NCBI RefSeq assembly: GCF_000682675.1 | Contig: NZ_AWFA01000006.1 | Span: forward strand, 1-64,000 | DNA: 64,000 nucleotides | Source: Hyphomonas pacifica | Lineage (GTDB): Bacteria > Pseudomonadota > Alphaproteobacteria > Caulobacterales > Hyphomonadaceae | Reading direction: 5' to 3' | Part shown: piece after piece, positions 1 through 8,173 of the stretch | Layout of the letters: each line of letters begins with the position of its first letter | Position numbering within the stretch: the first letter of the stretch is position 1 | Notes under the pieces: model-generated | What the model saw: only the letters and a program-made list of their open reading frames with translations | What the model was told of the DNA's origin: nothing | Databases searched by the model: none | Position numbers and translations under genes: made by a program

Positions 1-204
1 CCGGCGCAGCACATTATTGACCCGCGCCATGACCGAGACGAGTTCTTCTTCCGTGCTGCTTTCAAGGTCCGGCCCGCGATAGCGGAACGTGGTCTGGAAG
101 CTGCCATCCTTGTTGAGGACCACGCCCGGTGCGACCATGCAGGCCCAGGGGAGATAGTCGGCCAGCAGGACCGGGGTTTCTGCGTATTCTCTCAGATTCA
201 GCAT
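1..204 (-). CDS. trbE: TrbE conjugative ATPase, N-terminal fragment
   Basis: Only the first 68 codons are inside the window; the gene runs off the left edge. The reading starts at an ATG at base 204 and gives MLNLREYAETP followed by a leader typical of TrbE, the VirB4-type ATPase that energises the type IV secretion channel. The start overlaps the 3' end of trbD by a few bases, as expected for a translationally coupled trb operon transcribed leftwards. The catalytic Walker motifs lie outside the window, so the call rests on the N-terminal pattern and on position directly after trbB, trbC and trbD. Confidence 0.8.
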   Translation of the reverse strand, partial: MLNLREYAETPVLLADYLPWACMVAPGVVLNKDGSFQTTFRYRGPDLESSTEEELVSVMARVNNVLRR

Positions 205-452
205 GTCAGATGCTCCTTGTGCCGCGTGGAGCGTGACGCGACGGCCATGAAATCCGGATCGCTCCGTGCCATGAACACAGCCGCCGAATGCCCCACCGCC
301 CAGAGAACAAGCCCCGGTATCCAGAGCTGCAGGCCCAGGCCGACCGCTGCGGCGAGCGTCCCGATGGCGATGGCGGCCGTGCGGGGCGCGCCCGCCATCA
401 GGATCGGCTCGGTCAGCGAGCGATGGAGAGGGATTTCATAGCCGTCGGCCAC
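198..452 (-). CDS. trbD: TrbD conjugal transfer inner-membrane protein
   Basis: This 84-aa protein is the VirB3-like TrbD subunit of the mating-pair channel. Two hydrophobic stretches at about residues 21-33 and 38-60 form a membrane hairpin, and the opening ADGYEIPLHRSLTEP is a typical TrbD start. The start is GTG at 452, overlapping the TAG stop of trbC by one base (TAGTG), and the 3' end overlaps trbE. Length and position between trbC and trbE fit the family. Confidence 0.88.
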   Translation of the reverse strand: MADGYEIPLHRSLTEPILMAGAPRTAAIAIGTLAAAVGLGLQLWIPGLVLWAVGHSAAVFMARSDPDFMAVASRSTRHKEHLTC

Positions 453-787
453 TAGATCAGCGCTCCACCGCCGAAGCTGAAGAAGGTCAGGAAGAACGAG
501 GTCGCGGCGAAGGCGATGGAGAGGCCGAACACGATCTGGATCAGCTTGCGCATACCGCCGCTTGTCTCACCAAAGGCCAGCGTCAGGCCGGTGATGGTGA
601 TGATGATCACCGCTACAATGCGCGCGACCGGACCCTCGATCGAGGTCAGGATCTGATCGAGCGGGCCTTCCCACGGCATGCCGGAGCCTGCCGCATGGGC
701 CGGGCCTGCGATCATGAGGCCAAGGCCGATACAGGCTGCGACCTGAACCGTTCGGTTCACGGTCTGGAGGTGGTTGTAGAGCGTCAT
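452..787 (-). CDS. trbC: TrbC, VirB2-like pilin precursor
   Basis: The product is a 111-aa pilin-type protein. It has a signal sequence ending near AGPAHA (about residue 32), then two hydrophobic segments at about 56-72 and 82-105, the usual layout of TrbC/VirB2 pilins that build the conjugative pilus after periplasmic processing. Processing is probably by the TraF peptidase encoded at 25490-25990. The ATG at 787 overlaps the trbB stop by 4 bp (ATGA), which indicates coupled translation in the leftward trb operon. Confidence 0.88.
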   Translation of the reverse strand: MTLYNHLQTVNRTVQVAACIGLGLMIAGPAHAAGSGMPWEGPLDQILTSIEGPVARIVAVIIITITGLTLAFGETSGGMRKLIQIVFGLSIAFAATSFFLTFFSFGGGALI

Positions 788-1779
788 AGGGTTTCTCCAT
801 GTTGGACGAGGGACAAAGAGCGGGAGACGAGCGGGGCGGTCTGGTAGCCCTCGCCGTCAAAGCCGGTGACGCGCAGCGCTTCTTCAACGCGGCGCTGGCC
901 GCCCGCGCGGCTCATGAACACGACCACGTCAATCGCTTCCGCGATGAGGTCGAAGGGCGCGCGGGGCGTCGCTTCCAGCGTCAATTGTTCAAGCCGGGCC
1001 AATGCGCCGTGGGCGGAGTTCGCATGCAGCGTCGTGATCCCGCCGGGATGGCCGGTGTTCCAGGCCTTCAGGAGATCGAGCGCTTCGGCCCCGCGCACCT
1101 CGCCGACAATGATCCGGTCGGGACGCAGGCGCAGGGTTGAGCGGACAAGGTCCTGCAGGCTGGTGCTGCCGGGATGGGTGCGAAGCTGCACTACATTGGG
1201 CGCGGCACATCGAAGCTCGCGCGTGTCTTCGAGGATGACGATGCGGTCGTCATGGAGAGAGGGTTCGGCGAGCAAAGCGTTTGTGAAGGTCGTCTTGCCG
1301 GAGGACGTGCCGCCCGCGATCAGGATGTTCGCATGCGCCGCTATCGCGTCCTGTAACGCTTGTGCCAGCGCCGGCGCCAGCGCGCCCTGATCGACATAAT
1401 CGCCGAGTTCAAACGGCGTCGTCGCAGGCTTGCGGATCGAAAAGCACGGCGCCGTCGAGACAGGTGGGAGAAGCCCCTCAAACCGCTCGCCGCTGCCGGG
1501 GAGCTCAGCAGAGACGATGGGGGCGGACCGATCACAGGCCTCGCCTATGCTGCTGGCGACAAGGCGGATGATCCGTTCGCGCGCAGTAGCAGGAATACTT
1601 TCGGCGCTGACCTCGACCCCTCGCCCGGCCCGTTCGATCCAGATCGAGCCGTCAGGGTTGGCGAGGATTTCGATGACGTCGTCAGCCTCCAGCGCTGCCC
1701 GCACCGCGCCTTCGCAGGCAGACCGCAGCATGGATACGCGTCGTTGGTCGGTCTCAAGCGTTCGGGCGGGTGCGGACAT
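784..1779 (-). CDS. trbB: TrbB, VirB11-type secretion ATPase
   Basis: This 331-aa protein is a hexameric VirB11-family ATPase of the type IV secretion machine. A Walker A motif, GGTSSGKTT, sits near residue 160, followed by VILEDTREL and the family signature GEVRGAEALDLL, then TTLHANSAHGAL. I chose the ATG at 1779 rather than an upstream TTG at 1815 because it gives the usual TrbB length and has an AGGAG sequence upstream. It heads the visible trbB-C-D-E operon. The previous backbone gene, the ribbon-helix-helix gene at 4688, is separated from it by an inserted 2.5-kb gene. Confidence 0.92.
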   Translation of the reverse strand: MSAPARTLETDQRRVSMLRSACEGAVRAALEADDVIEILANPDGSIWIERAGRGVEVSAESIPATARERIIRLVASSIGEACDRSAPIVSAELPGSGERFEGLLPPVSTAPCFSIRKPATTPFELGDYVDQGALAPALAQALQDAIAAHANILIAGGTSSGKTTFTNALLAEPSLHDDRIVILEDTRELRCAAPNVVQLRTHPGSTSLQDLVRSTLRLRPDRIIVGEVRGAEALDLLKAWNTGHPGGITTLHANSAHGALARLEQLTLEATPRAPFDLIAEAIDVVVFMSRAGGQRRVEEALRVTGFDGEGYQTAPLVSRSLSLVQHGETL

Positions 1780-2017
1780 CGGGGGAGAGGCTCCTGTCGT
1801 TGCTGACAGGTCCAATCCTCTGATTTAACGCTAGTTTCTGATAGTTGGGAAAGTCGCAAATGATCGGGAAAGATCGAGAGGACTTGCAAGACGCCATTGG
1901 CCTATCAAGTCCGGGTGACCGGAGACGCGAGAGGGTTCGAATTCGGAGCTAAGAGAGTCCTCCCGCATGTAATGGGCGATTAGAACGCCGAGTAATCGCT
2001 CGCAGCGGCTCGCGAGT

Positions 2018-4483
2018 TTAAAGACGAAGACAGCACTTTTTGTACTTTTTGCCGCTACCACATGGGCAGAGATCATTGCGCCCGATCTTGCGGCGGGTCT
2101 TTTTGTCGGTTGTGAGGCGAATTTGGCGCAGCTTCTCTGCACCGGCCTGCAATTCTGGCAACTCTTCTGAAGAGATATCTTCCATTCTCACCCATTGCCA
2201 ATCGACATCTCGAAGCTGATTGTCAGCATACGTTAGCTCAAGGAGTAAGCGTTCTCTTTCGCCAGCGATTAGCATATGTTCACGTGCCAGCCGTACAGAA
2301 ACTTTGGCGTTTCTGATTGCGTCATCCCCGACATAGACTAGAGTTGTATTCCCAATATCCAGTCCGCCAACTGTTGAAAACGCGAGTGGCCGACCGCGGC
2401 CCAGTTGTTCACGAAGTTCGCGATCTATGCATTCAGAAATGTCCTTGCGTCCATCTCCGCTAAGATCAAGCAAATAGCTGGCAAGCCTAGACCTGCCTTT
2501 GCGATCTGAGCCGGCCAAAATTTCCAAAATTTCGATGAAACGCTCTGGAGCGTCTTGACGCAGGGGACACGGAAACGTTGGATCATGTAACCGTTCCGAA
2601 AAAAATTTATCGATTGCCGAGTGATATCCGGAGAAATTTATGGTCGCACCTGCGTCGGCAAAGCGCTCTTGGGCATAATCAGCATAGCGATTGTGTTTTA
2701 GATAAAGACCAAGGTGATCAAGCTCGTCGTCAAGTTCCAGAAGTTCCGAAGCGAAAGCTGCGTTACGTTGCTCGACGTAATGAAGAAACTCCAGTGGGCT
2801 TGAAAATACGTTGCTATAGACGCGTAGATCATCCACAGAGATTGGCCAGATAGCCCGGCTACCTACGTTGATACCCAGCCGTCCTAGATGCTGAGCTTGC
2901 GCCGCCATTTCCGTGAAGGGATCCAGTGTTACGGTGCAAATAGTGACTTGACGGAAATCGGTCCTGCATAGCAAGCCAATTGCATTATGGTCAGCGTCGT
3001 AAAGCTCAACGCTTTCAGCCGAATTCAGGTACTCGAGGAAACGTTGTCCTTGCGTTGCGGGTCGCAGAAGTAGCGTTTTCAGAGAGCTGATGTAGGCTTC
3101 AAAGTCCGTTGCCGGAGGCGTGTGTGTGAACGCTCCGCCTTTGCTTTCGACAATGAAAAGATGATCATCGTATACGACCAGTCCGTCCGTCTCGCACCAT
3201 TCTTTTTTTGTGTGACCAGGTTTGGGAATCCACTTGTAGTACGCCGACTTAAAGACAGTCGATCCGGGAAGAAGTGCAGCTAGCTGTGCTAATGGTAGTT
3301 CTTCAGCAACCGCTTGCTGCCGCACATTCCAAGTCTCCTGATAGTCGGGCTTCTTACGCCGTATGACCCGGCTCATGATACGATAAATGTTGTCACACAG
3401 ACTGTGGAGGTCAAAGCAACACGCTCTTCCGTCAATACAAATGAAGGGCCGCTTGAATGTCGGCCAAACGCGCAACGGCCAACCCGGGAACGGGCCATTT
3501 GCAAAGAAGTCGGTATCCTCGCCCGGACCCCATGTAAGTTCGTCAACCAGATCATTGGACAGAATTGTCAGCTTTCTGACATCGTATAGGTCAAGCCCGA
3601 TCCATAGCGAGCCAACTCGTTCTCGTCGGTCCCCCCAGTTGTTCTCAGCAATCACATTTTCGAATATTTCCTCAAAGGTTTTGTTGCCATATTGGCCAGT
3701 CTGAACTTTCGTAGTCACTGCATTCAGCGAATCTTGTCGAAATGATTCCATTTCTTCGAATGCGATCTGGATGCCTTTCGTCAATGAGGCGACGATCTTC
3801 ATGATTTCGTCAACGAACGTGTCAGCGCTGATCCCGAACATTTCTTCCATGACGTCCGAGTGGGGCGCGAAGAGATCACGCAAATGTGCCTCCTCCAGAA
3901 CCTGATACCGTTCTCCACGAACGTTACACCAGTACATTTGGGCCTTGAAGAAGAACTCCTCGAACTTCAGGTCTAACGCTGGGTCCTCTTTCAGCGCTTT
4001 TGCCGTACGGCAAATCTGGTAGGAGGTGTTCAACTTCATGAAGAGCGCATCGACACTCTCGCGAAGCTGATTCCAGTCTTCTTCGGTAACTTCAGGTTTG
4101 ACGACTGGCGCTGGCGGTACGGACGCAATGATACTTTGAATGTAGTCTACCATCCGCATCGCTAAAGCGTCCTCTGGCCCAACGTCCGCTTCAGCGTTGA
4201 CGCCCATATGACGCGCAGCAAGTTCCCACCAAGCGCGGTGCAGTAATTGGCTCGCGGGTAGTTGGCTGACTTGTGTTGCTATGCCGATCACAAGCGAATC
4301 GATTTCGGCTACGACAGCATCAAATGCTTCAGCTTGTTTTGCCTGCAGTTCCGCAAGTTGTTCGGCCGTGAGGTGTGATTGCCAGACAACGTCCTTTCCG
4401 AACCGTGCAACAGTCAGCGCTTCGTTTCCAAAGACCTCGTCAGGCCTTGCCCGGCGCGCTTTTTTTCTCTTGCGGCGTTTCAA
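2018..4483 (-). CDS. SEC-C motif protein with candidate PD-(D/E)XK/NERD-like core
   Basis: The 821-aa product ends in a clear SEC-C zinc motif ([16 protein letters not shown], about residues 802-818). Near residues 430-450 the stretch [20 protein letters not shown] has the spacing D...ExK of NERD or PD-(D/E)XK nucleases, so a DNA- or RNA-cleaving activity is possible but inferred. The N-terminus is strongly basic. The start is a TTG at 4483 preceded by GAAAGGT. Sampled base composition (27 GC of 60 at 2221-2280) is far below the flanking trb and tra genes, which points to recent arrival. The gene sits between the ribbon-helix-helix gene and trbB, which are normally close together in this ICE family, and reads in the same direction. 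Confidence 0.72.
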   Translation of the reverse strand: MKRRKRKKARRARPDEVFGNEALTVARFGKDVVWQSHLTAEQLAELQAKQAEAFDAVVAEIDSLVIGIATQVSQLPASQLLHRAWWELAARHMGVNAEADVGPEDALAMRMVDYIQSIIASVPPAPVVKPEVTEEDWNQLRESVDALFMKLNTSYQICRTAKALKEDPALDLKFEEFFFKAQMYWCNVRGERYQVLEEAHLRDLFAPHSDVMEEMFGISADTFVDEIMKIVASLTKGIQIAFEEMESFRQDSLNAVTTKVQTGQYGNKTFEEIFENVIAENNWGDRRERVGSLWIGLDLYDVRKLTILSNDLVDELTWGPGEDTDFFANGPFPGWPLRVWPTFKRPFICIDGRACCFDLHSLCDNIYRIMSRVIRRKKPDYQETWNVRQQAVAEELPLAQLAALLPGSTVFKSAYYKWIPKPGHTKKEWCETDGLVVYDDHLFIVESKGGAFTHTPPATDFEAYISSLKTLLLRPATQGQRFLEYLNSAESVELYDADHNAIGLLCRTDFRQVTICTVTLDPFTEMAAQAQHLGRLGINVGSRAIWPISVDDLRVYSNVFSSPLEFLHYVEQRNAAFASELLELDDELDHLGLYLKHNRYADYAQERFADAGATINFSGYHSAIDKFFSERLHDPTFPCPLRQDAPERFIEILEILAGSDRKGRSRLASYLLDLSGDGRKDISECIDRELREQLGRGRPLAFSTVGGLDIGNTTLVYVGDDAIRNAKVSVRLAREHMLIAGERERLLLELTYADNQLRDVDWQWVRMEDISSEELPELQAGAEKLRQIRLTTDKKTRRKIGRNDLCPCGSGKKYKKCCLRL

Positions 4484-4622
4484 CGACAGACCTTTCTTAT
4501 TTTTGAAATCGCGAAGATAACTCAGGTTGCTTTCAATGTATCATGCGAAGTGCCCGACGATTCGGATAAAGTGCACAGACAACGGGGTTGCTCACGATCA
4601 TCGCCCACGATGAAATAATTAG

Positions 4623-4632
4623 TTCTCGAGAA
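4623..4632. promoter_or_regulatory. Palindrome upstream of the SEC-C gene
   Basis: A perfect 10-bp palindrome, TTCTCGAGAA, lies in an AT-rich stretch in the 204-bp gap between the ribbon-helix-helix gene and the SEC-C gene, about 140 bp before the SEC-C start. It could be an operator or promoter element; nothing else supports this. Confidence 0.25.
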
Positions 4633-4687
4633 TTTTTCTCGGCCTGAGCAGCCCGTCTAATTGGCACCGACGGCGACCATGATCTTC

Positions 4688-5101
4688 CTACTGAGAATCA
4701 TGTGTTGAAGGCGGAAAAACCCGCTTTGACAACGGTTCATCGGACGCAACGCGCCTCGCGACCTGATCGATAAAAAACTCGAACCTCCGCTGGCCGAGGA
4801 TCTGGGCCGCGTCGCGCTCGGCTTCGGGTATCGGGTCTGTTCGGGTCAGCCAGTAAAGGACGAACTGGCCGAGGGTTTCGAGGCAGAGCGCTAGGTCCCG
4901 CTCCATGGCGTTCTGACGTTTCTCAATCCGGCCGACGCGCTGCAGAAGGAGATCGTCCCGAGCTGCATTGCGCTGAGGATCGAGATAGGCTCTCAGCGCA
5001 TCTTCCATGATCGCGGATTTCGTCGCGCCGGGCGCAAGTACCATCTCTTCAAGTATACGATGCATCTCGTGGGAGAGGCGAATGTTGACGCGTGGCTTCA
5101 T
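4688..5101 (-). CDS. Ribbon-helix-helix (CopG-like) conjugation-associated protein
   Basis: The 137-aa protein opens with KPRVNIRLSHEMHRILEEM, a ribbon-helix-helix DNA-binding fold, followed by a helical region with LLLQRVGRIEKRQ that may oligomerise. Such CopG-family proteins are regularly encoded between traG and trbB in alphaproteobacterial Trb-type ICEs and probably regulate transfer genes or assist DNA processing. The ATG at 5101 lies 2 bp beyond the traG stop, so it is in the traG operon. The exact target DNA cannot be read from the sequence. Confidence 0.82.
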   Translation of the reverse strand: MKPRVNIRLSHEMHRILEEMVLAPGATKSAIMEDALRAYLDPQRNAARDDLLLQRVGRIEKRQNAMERDLALCLETLGQFVLYWLTRTDPIPEAERDAAQILGQRRFEFFIDQVARRVASDEPLSKRVFPPSTHDSQ

Positions 5102-5103
5102 GG

Positions 5104-7065
5104 TCAGAATTTCGGAAAGAAGTCGCCGTCTGCGCGGTCCATGCCAAGGGCGCGCTCTGCGGGTTTCAGCGTCTTGACGGCCAGATCATCCAGATCGCTG
5201 TCTCTTGCTTCCTGTTCAGGCTCTTGTGCTGGCTCAGGAGTGTCGCGCTCCGGCGGATCGAGGCTGGGCGTCTGGCTGTGTTGCAGTCCTCCCTCGTCAG
5301 AGCCAGTATCTTTGTCCGCAAACGACGCGACTTCTGCTTTTGCCAGCACGCCATCCCAGTCATGTTTGCGTTGCTCAGGCAGGACCGGATCGACGGGCGG
5401 CGGCTGAACCCGCGAGGTGAAGTTCCTGTCTTCGAAATAGCGAAGCTTCTTCGCCTTCAATGGCCGCGCGCCGGAGACCATGACGAGTTCTTCGTCAGGG
5501 GGCAGCTGCATCACCTCGCCGGGTGTGAGGAGCGGCCTTTGGGTTTCCTGGGCCGAGACCATGACATGGGAGAGCCAGGGCGCGAGGCGATGGCCGGCAT
5601 AGTTGCGCTGCGCGCGTTGCTGCGTGGTTGTTCCGAGGGCATCAGATATGCGCTTGGCGGTGCGCTCGTCATTGGTCGCAAAGGCGATGCGTACATGGCA
5701 ATTGTCGAGAATGGCATTGTTCGGCCCATAGGCCTTTTCGATCTGGTTCAGCGACTGGGCGATGAGATAGGCCCGCATGCCATAGCCCGCCATGAAGGCG
5801 AGCGCGCTTTCGAAGAAGTCAAGCCGTCCGAGCGCCGGAAACTCATCCAGCATCATCAACACCTTGTGGCGGCGCTCACCCTTTCTGGGCAGCTCCTCTG
5901 TCAGCCTGCGTCCGATCTGATTCAGGATCAGCCGCACGAGCGGCTTGGTGCGGGATATGTCGGAGGGCGGGATGACGAGATAGAGCGAGCATGGGTGTTT
6001 CCCATCGATAAGGTCAGCAATGCGCCAGTCACTGGCGCTGGTGGCGCGGGCGATGACCGGGTCGCGATAAAGCCCCAGAAAACTCATGGCGGTGGAGAGA
6101 ACGCCGGATCGCTCATTCTCGGACTTGTTCAGGAGTTCGCGGGCCGCCTGCGCCACAATCGGGTGCACAGCGTCGCCCAGATGCGGGGTATTCATCATGG
6201 CTGACAGGGTCGCCTCGAAGCTGCGCTCCGGATCGGACAGGAACCGCGCGCAACCAGCCAGCGTCTTGTCTTCTTCGGCATAGAGCACGTGCAGGATGAC
6301 ACCGACCAGGAGCGCATGCCCGGTCTTCTCCCAGTGATTGCGGCGCTCCAGCGAGCCTTCCGGGTCGACCAGGATATCGGCGATGTTCTGAACATCGCGC
6401 ACTTCATTGTCGCCCTGTCGCACCTCCATGAGCGGATTGAACCGAACCGAGCCTGCATCCGTCGGCTCAAAGCGCAGGCAATGGGAAAAGCGCGACCGCC
6501 AGCCTGAGGTCAGATCCCAGTTCTCACCCTTGATGTCGTGTATGACCGCGCTGCCGGTCCAGCCGAGAAGGGTTGGTACAACCAGCCCCACACCCTTGCC
6601 GGAGCGGGTCGGCGCGAAGGCCATGACGTGTTCGGGGCCGTCATGGCGCAGATAGGCGGATTTCCAGCGCCCGAGAAACACACCGTCCTCGACCAGCAGG
6701 CCTGCTTTGCTCACATCGCGCGCGCTTGCCCATCGGGCGGAGCCATAGGTGGTCAGGTGCTTCTTTGATCGCGCCCGCAGCAGCGAGCCGATCACGGCGA
6801 CCACCGCGCCCAGAAACCCGCCACCCGCCGCCATCAATCCGCCGCGCGCAAACACGCCCGGCGCATAGGCTTCGTAGGCGTACCACCACTGGAACAGACG
6901 CCAGGGGCGATAGATGGGCGTATCGCCAAGCATGAACCAGGGTCGTCCAAGCCCCGGCTGGTAGCCAAGCGCCCCTGCGGTCCACTGGGTCGCGCCCCAG
7001 ATCGAGAACAGGATGATCAGGCAAACCAGACAGAAGGTGCCGATAAGAACTTTTGTGCCGGTCAT
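5104..7065 (-). CDS. traG: TraG/VirD4-type coupling ATPase
   Basis: This 653-aa protein is the coupling ATPase that brings the relaxase-DNA complex to the secretion channel. N-terminal membrane segments at about residues 5-27 and 72-95 are followed by Walker A (PTRSGKGVGL, near residue 151) and Walker B (MMLDEFPALGRL, near residue 403). I chose the ATG at 7065 because GGAGCG lies 6 bases before it; an upstream start at 7098 lacks this. The C-terminal 80 residues are acidic and of low complexity. It is transcribed away from the defence cluster, starting only 222 bp from its first gene. Confidence 0.93.
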   Translation of the reverse strand: MTGTKVLIGTFCLVCLIILFSIWGATQWTAGALGYQPGLGRPWFMLGDTPIYRPWRLFQWWYAYEAYAPGVFARGGLMAAGGGFLGAVVAVIGSLLRARSKKHLTTYGSARWASARDVSKAGLLVEDGVFLGRWKSAYLRHDGPEHVMAFAPTRSGKGVGLVVPTLLGWTGSAVIHDIKGENWDLTSGWRSRFSHCLRFEPTDAGSVRFNPLMEVRQGDNEVRDVQNIADILVDPEGSLERRNHWEKTGHALLVGVILHVLYAEEDKTLAGCARFLSDPERSFEATLSAMMNTPHLGDAVHPIVAQAARELLNKSENERSGVLSTAMSFLGLYRDPVIARATSASDWRIADLIDGKHPCSLYLVIPPSDISRTKPLVRLILNQIGRRLTEELPRKGERRHKVLMMLDEFPALGRLDFFESALAFMAGYGMRAYLIAQSLNQIEKAYGPNNAILDNCHVRIAFATNDERTAKRISDALGTTTQQRAQRNYAGHRLAPWLSHVMVSAQETQRPLLTPGEVMQLPPDEELVMVSGARPLKAKKLRYFEDRNFTSRVQPPPVDPVLPEQRKHDWDGVLAKAEVASFADKDTGSDEGGLQHSQTPSLDPPERDTPEPAQEPEQEARDSDLDDLAVKTLKPAERALGMDRADGDFFPKF

Positions 7066-7287
7066 GGTGCGCTCCGAACAGACAAGGGGAGCGCTCAAGC
7101 ATCAGCCAAAGCGAAGCCATCGCCCAGACGGGAAAGGCGCAAGAATTCGCAAGGCAAGGACTAGGCGGCTTTCAACTGTGAAGCGTCATTTTCCCGATTG
7201 CGAGAATCGTTAATCCCGCCTAACGTGCGTGTGCAACCAGTTTCTGTGTGAGCAAAGTTACTGGATCAATCATGTCGGCAGGAGGAC
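7066..7287. promoter_or_regulatory. Divergent promoter region between traG and the WYL gene
   Basis: The 222-bp gap must contain promoters for the leftward traG operon and the rightward defence cluster. A short inverted repeat CGATT-GCGAG-AATCG lies at 7195-7209, and GGAGGA at 7281-7286 is the ribosome site of the WYL gene. WYL regulators of defence loci usually bind inverted repeats at their own promoter, so this is where an operator would be expected. No confident -35/-10 pair was read. Confidence 0.4.
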
Positions 7288-8163
7288 ATGGTCGGAATGA
7301 ACAAGTCGGAGCTTCGCTGGGGCGTCGAGCGGCGTCTCGAATTCATCGAGTTCCGGCTATATTGGGAGGGGCATGTGAACCGCGGCGATGTGATGGAAGT
7401 TTTCGGCGTTTCGGTGAACCAGGCTTCGACCGATCTCAACCGCTATCTCGAGCTCGCGCCGGGCAACATGCTCTACGACAAGAGCGAACGCACTTATGTG
7501 CGCGGCGATCACTTTGCGCCGAAGTTTCTGCAGCCCGATGCGGGGCGATATCTATCACAGCTTCATTTGCTGGATCAGGGGATTGTGGAGCGGTCCGACG
7601 CCTGGCTCGGCAGTCTCCCGGAATTCGAAGCCTCGCCTACCCCAGCGCGCGGCGTCGAGGCCCCGATCCTCCGTTCGGTCCTGAGGGCTATCGAGAACCG
7701 AGAGGCCATTGAGGTTCGCTACCAGTCTATGTCGCAGCCTGAACCGGCATGGCGCTGGATCGCACCCCACGCGCTCGGATTTGACGGGTTCCGCTGGCAT
7801 GCCCGGGCGTGGTGTTTCAAGGACGCTGCCTTCAAGGACTTTGTGCTTTCGCGGATCCTGAAAGACCGCGCGCGCAAACCATCAGAGATTGATCCGCAAA
7901 CGGATCGCAACTGGCACAAGACGGTCGATCTGGTGATCGCCCCGCACCCGGACCTCTCGGATGCCCAAAAGGCCGCCGTGGCTCTCGACTATGGAATGAC
8001 CGACGGTCACGCGACACTAACCGTCAGAAACGCCATGCTCTACTACTCGCTGCGGCGTCTTGGCCTCGACACGGATCCTTCAGTGCGCGAACCGAAGGAC
8101 CAGCAAATCGTCTTAAAGAACCGGCTGGACACCGCTGGTTTCGCAACCACCAATCTGACGTGA
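7288..8163 (+). CDS. WYL-domain transcriptional regulator (BrxR/CapW-like)
   Basis: This 291-aa protein has a winged-helix N-terminus (about residues 8-60, with VFGVSVNQASTDLNRYLEL as recognition region), a WYL domain (about 133-190, IEVRYQSM... WRWIAPHALGFDG...WHARAW...FVLSRI) and a C-terminal WCX-like part. This is the architecture of BrxR/CapW repressors that control anti-phage loci by sensing a ligand. It is the first gene of the cluster, 10 bp before the large helicase gene. GGAGGA precedes the ATG very closely, so the ATG at 7297 is an alternative start. Function as the local repressor is inferred from family and position. Confidence 0.85.
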   Translation: MVGMNKSELRWGVERRLEFIEFRLYWEGHVNRGDVMEVFGVSVNQASTDLNRYLELAPGNMLYDKSERTYVRGDHFAPKFLQPDAGRYLSQLHLLDQGIVERSDAWLGSLPEFEASPTPARGVEAPILRSVLRAIENREAIEVRYQSMSQPEPAWRWIAPHALGFDGFRWHARAWCFKDAAFKDFVLSRILKDRARKPSEIDPQTDRNWHKTVDLVIAPHPDLSDAQKAAVALDYGMTDGHATLTVRNAMLYYSLRRLGLDTDPSVREPKDQQIVLKNRLDTAGFATTNLT

Positions 8164-8173
8164 GTGAAATGCC

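Noticed and set aside
5092-6204. Long rightward open frame opposite traG (370 codons)
   Set aside because: It is the antisense shadow of a clear TraG gene with intact Walker motifs; the high GC content opens such frames. No domain is seen.
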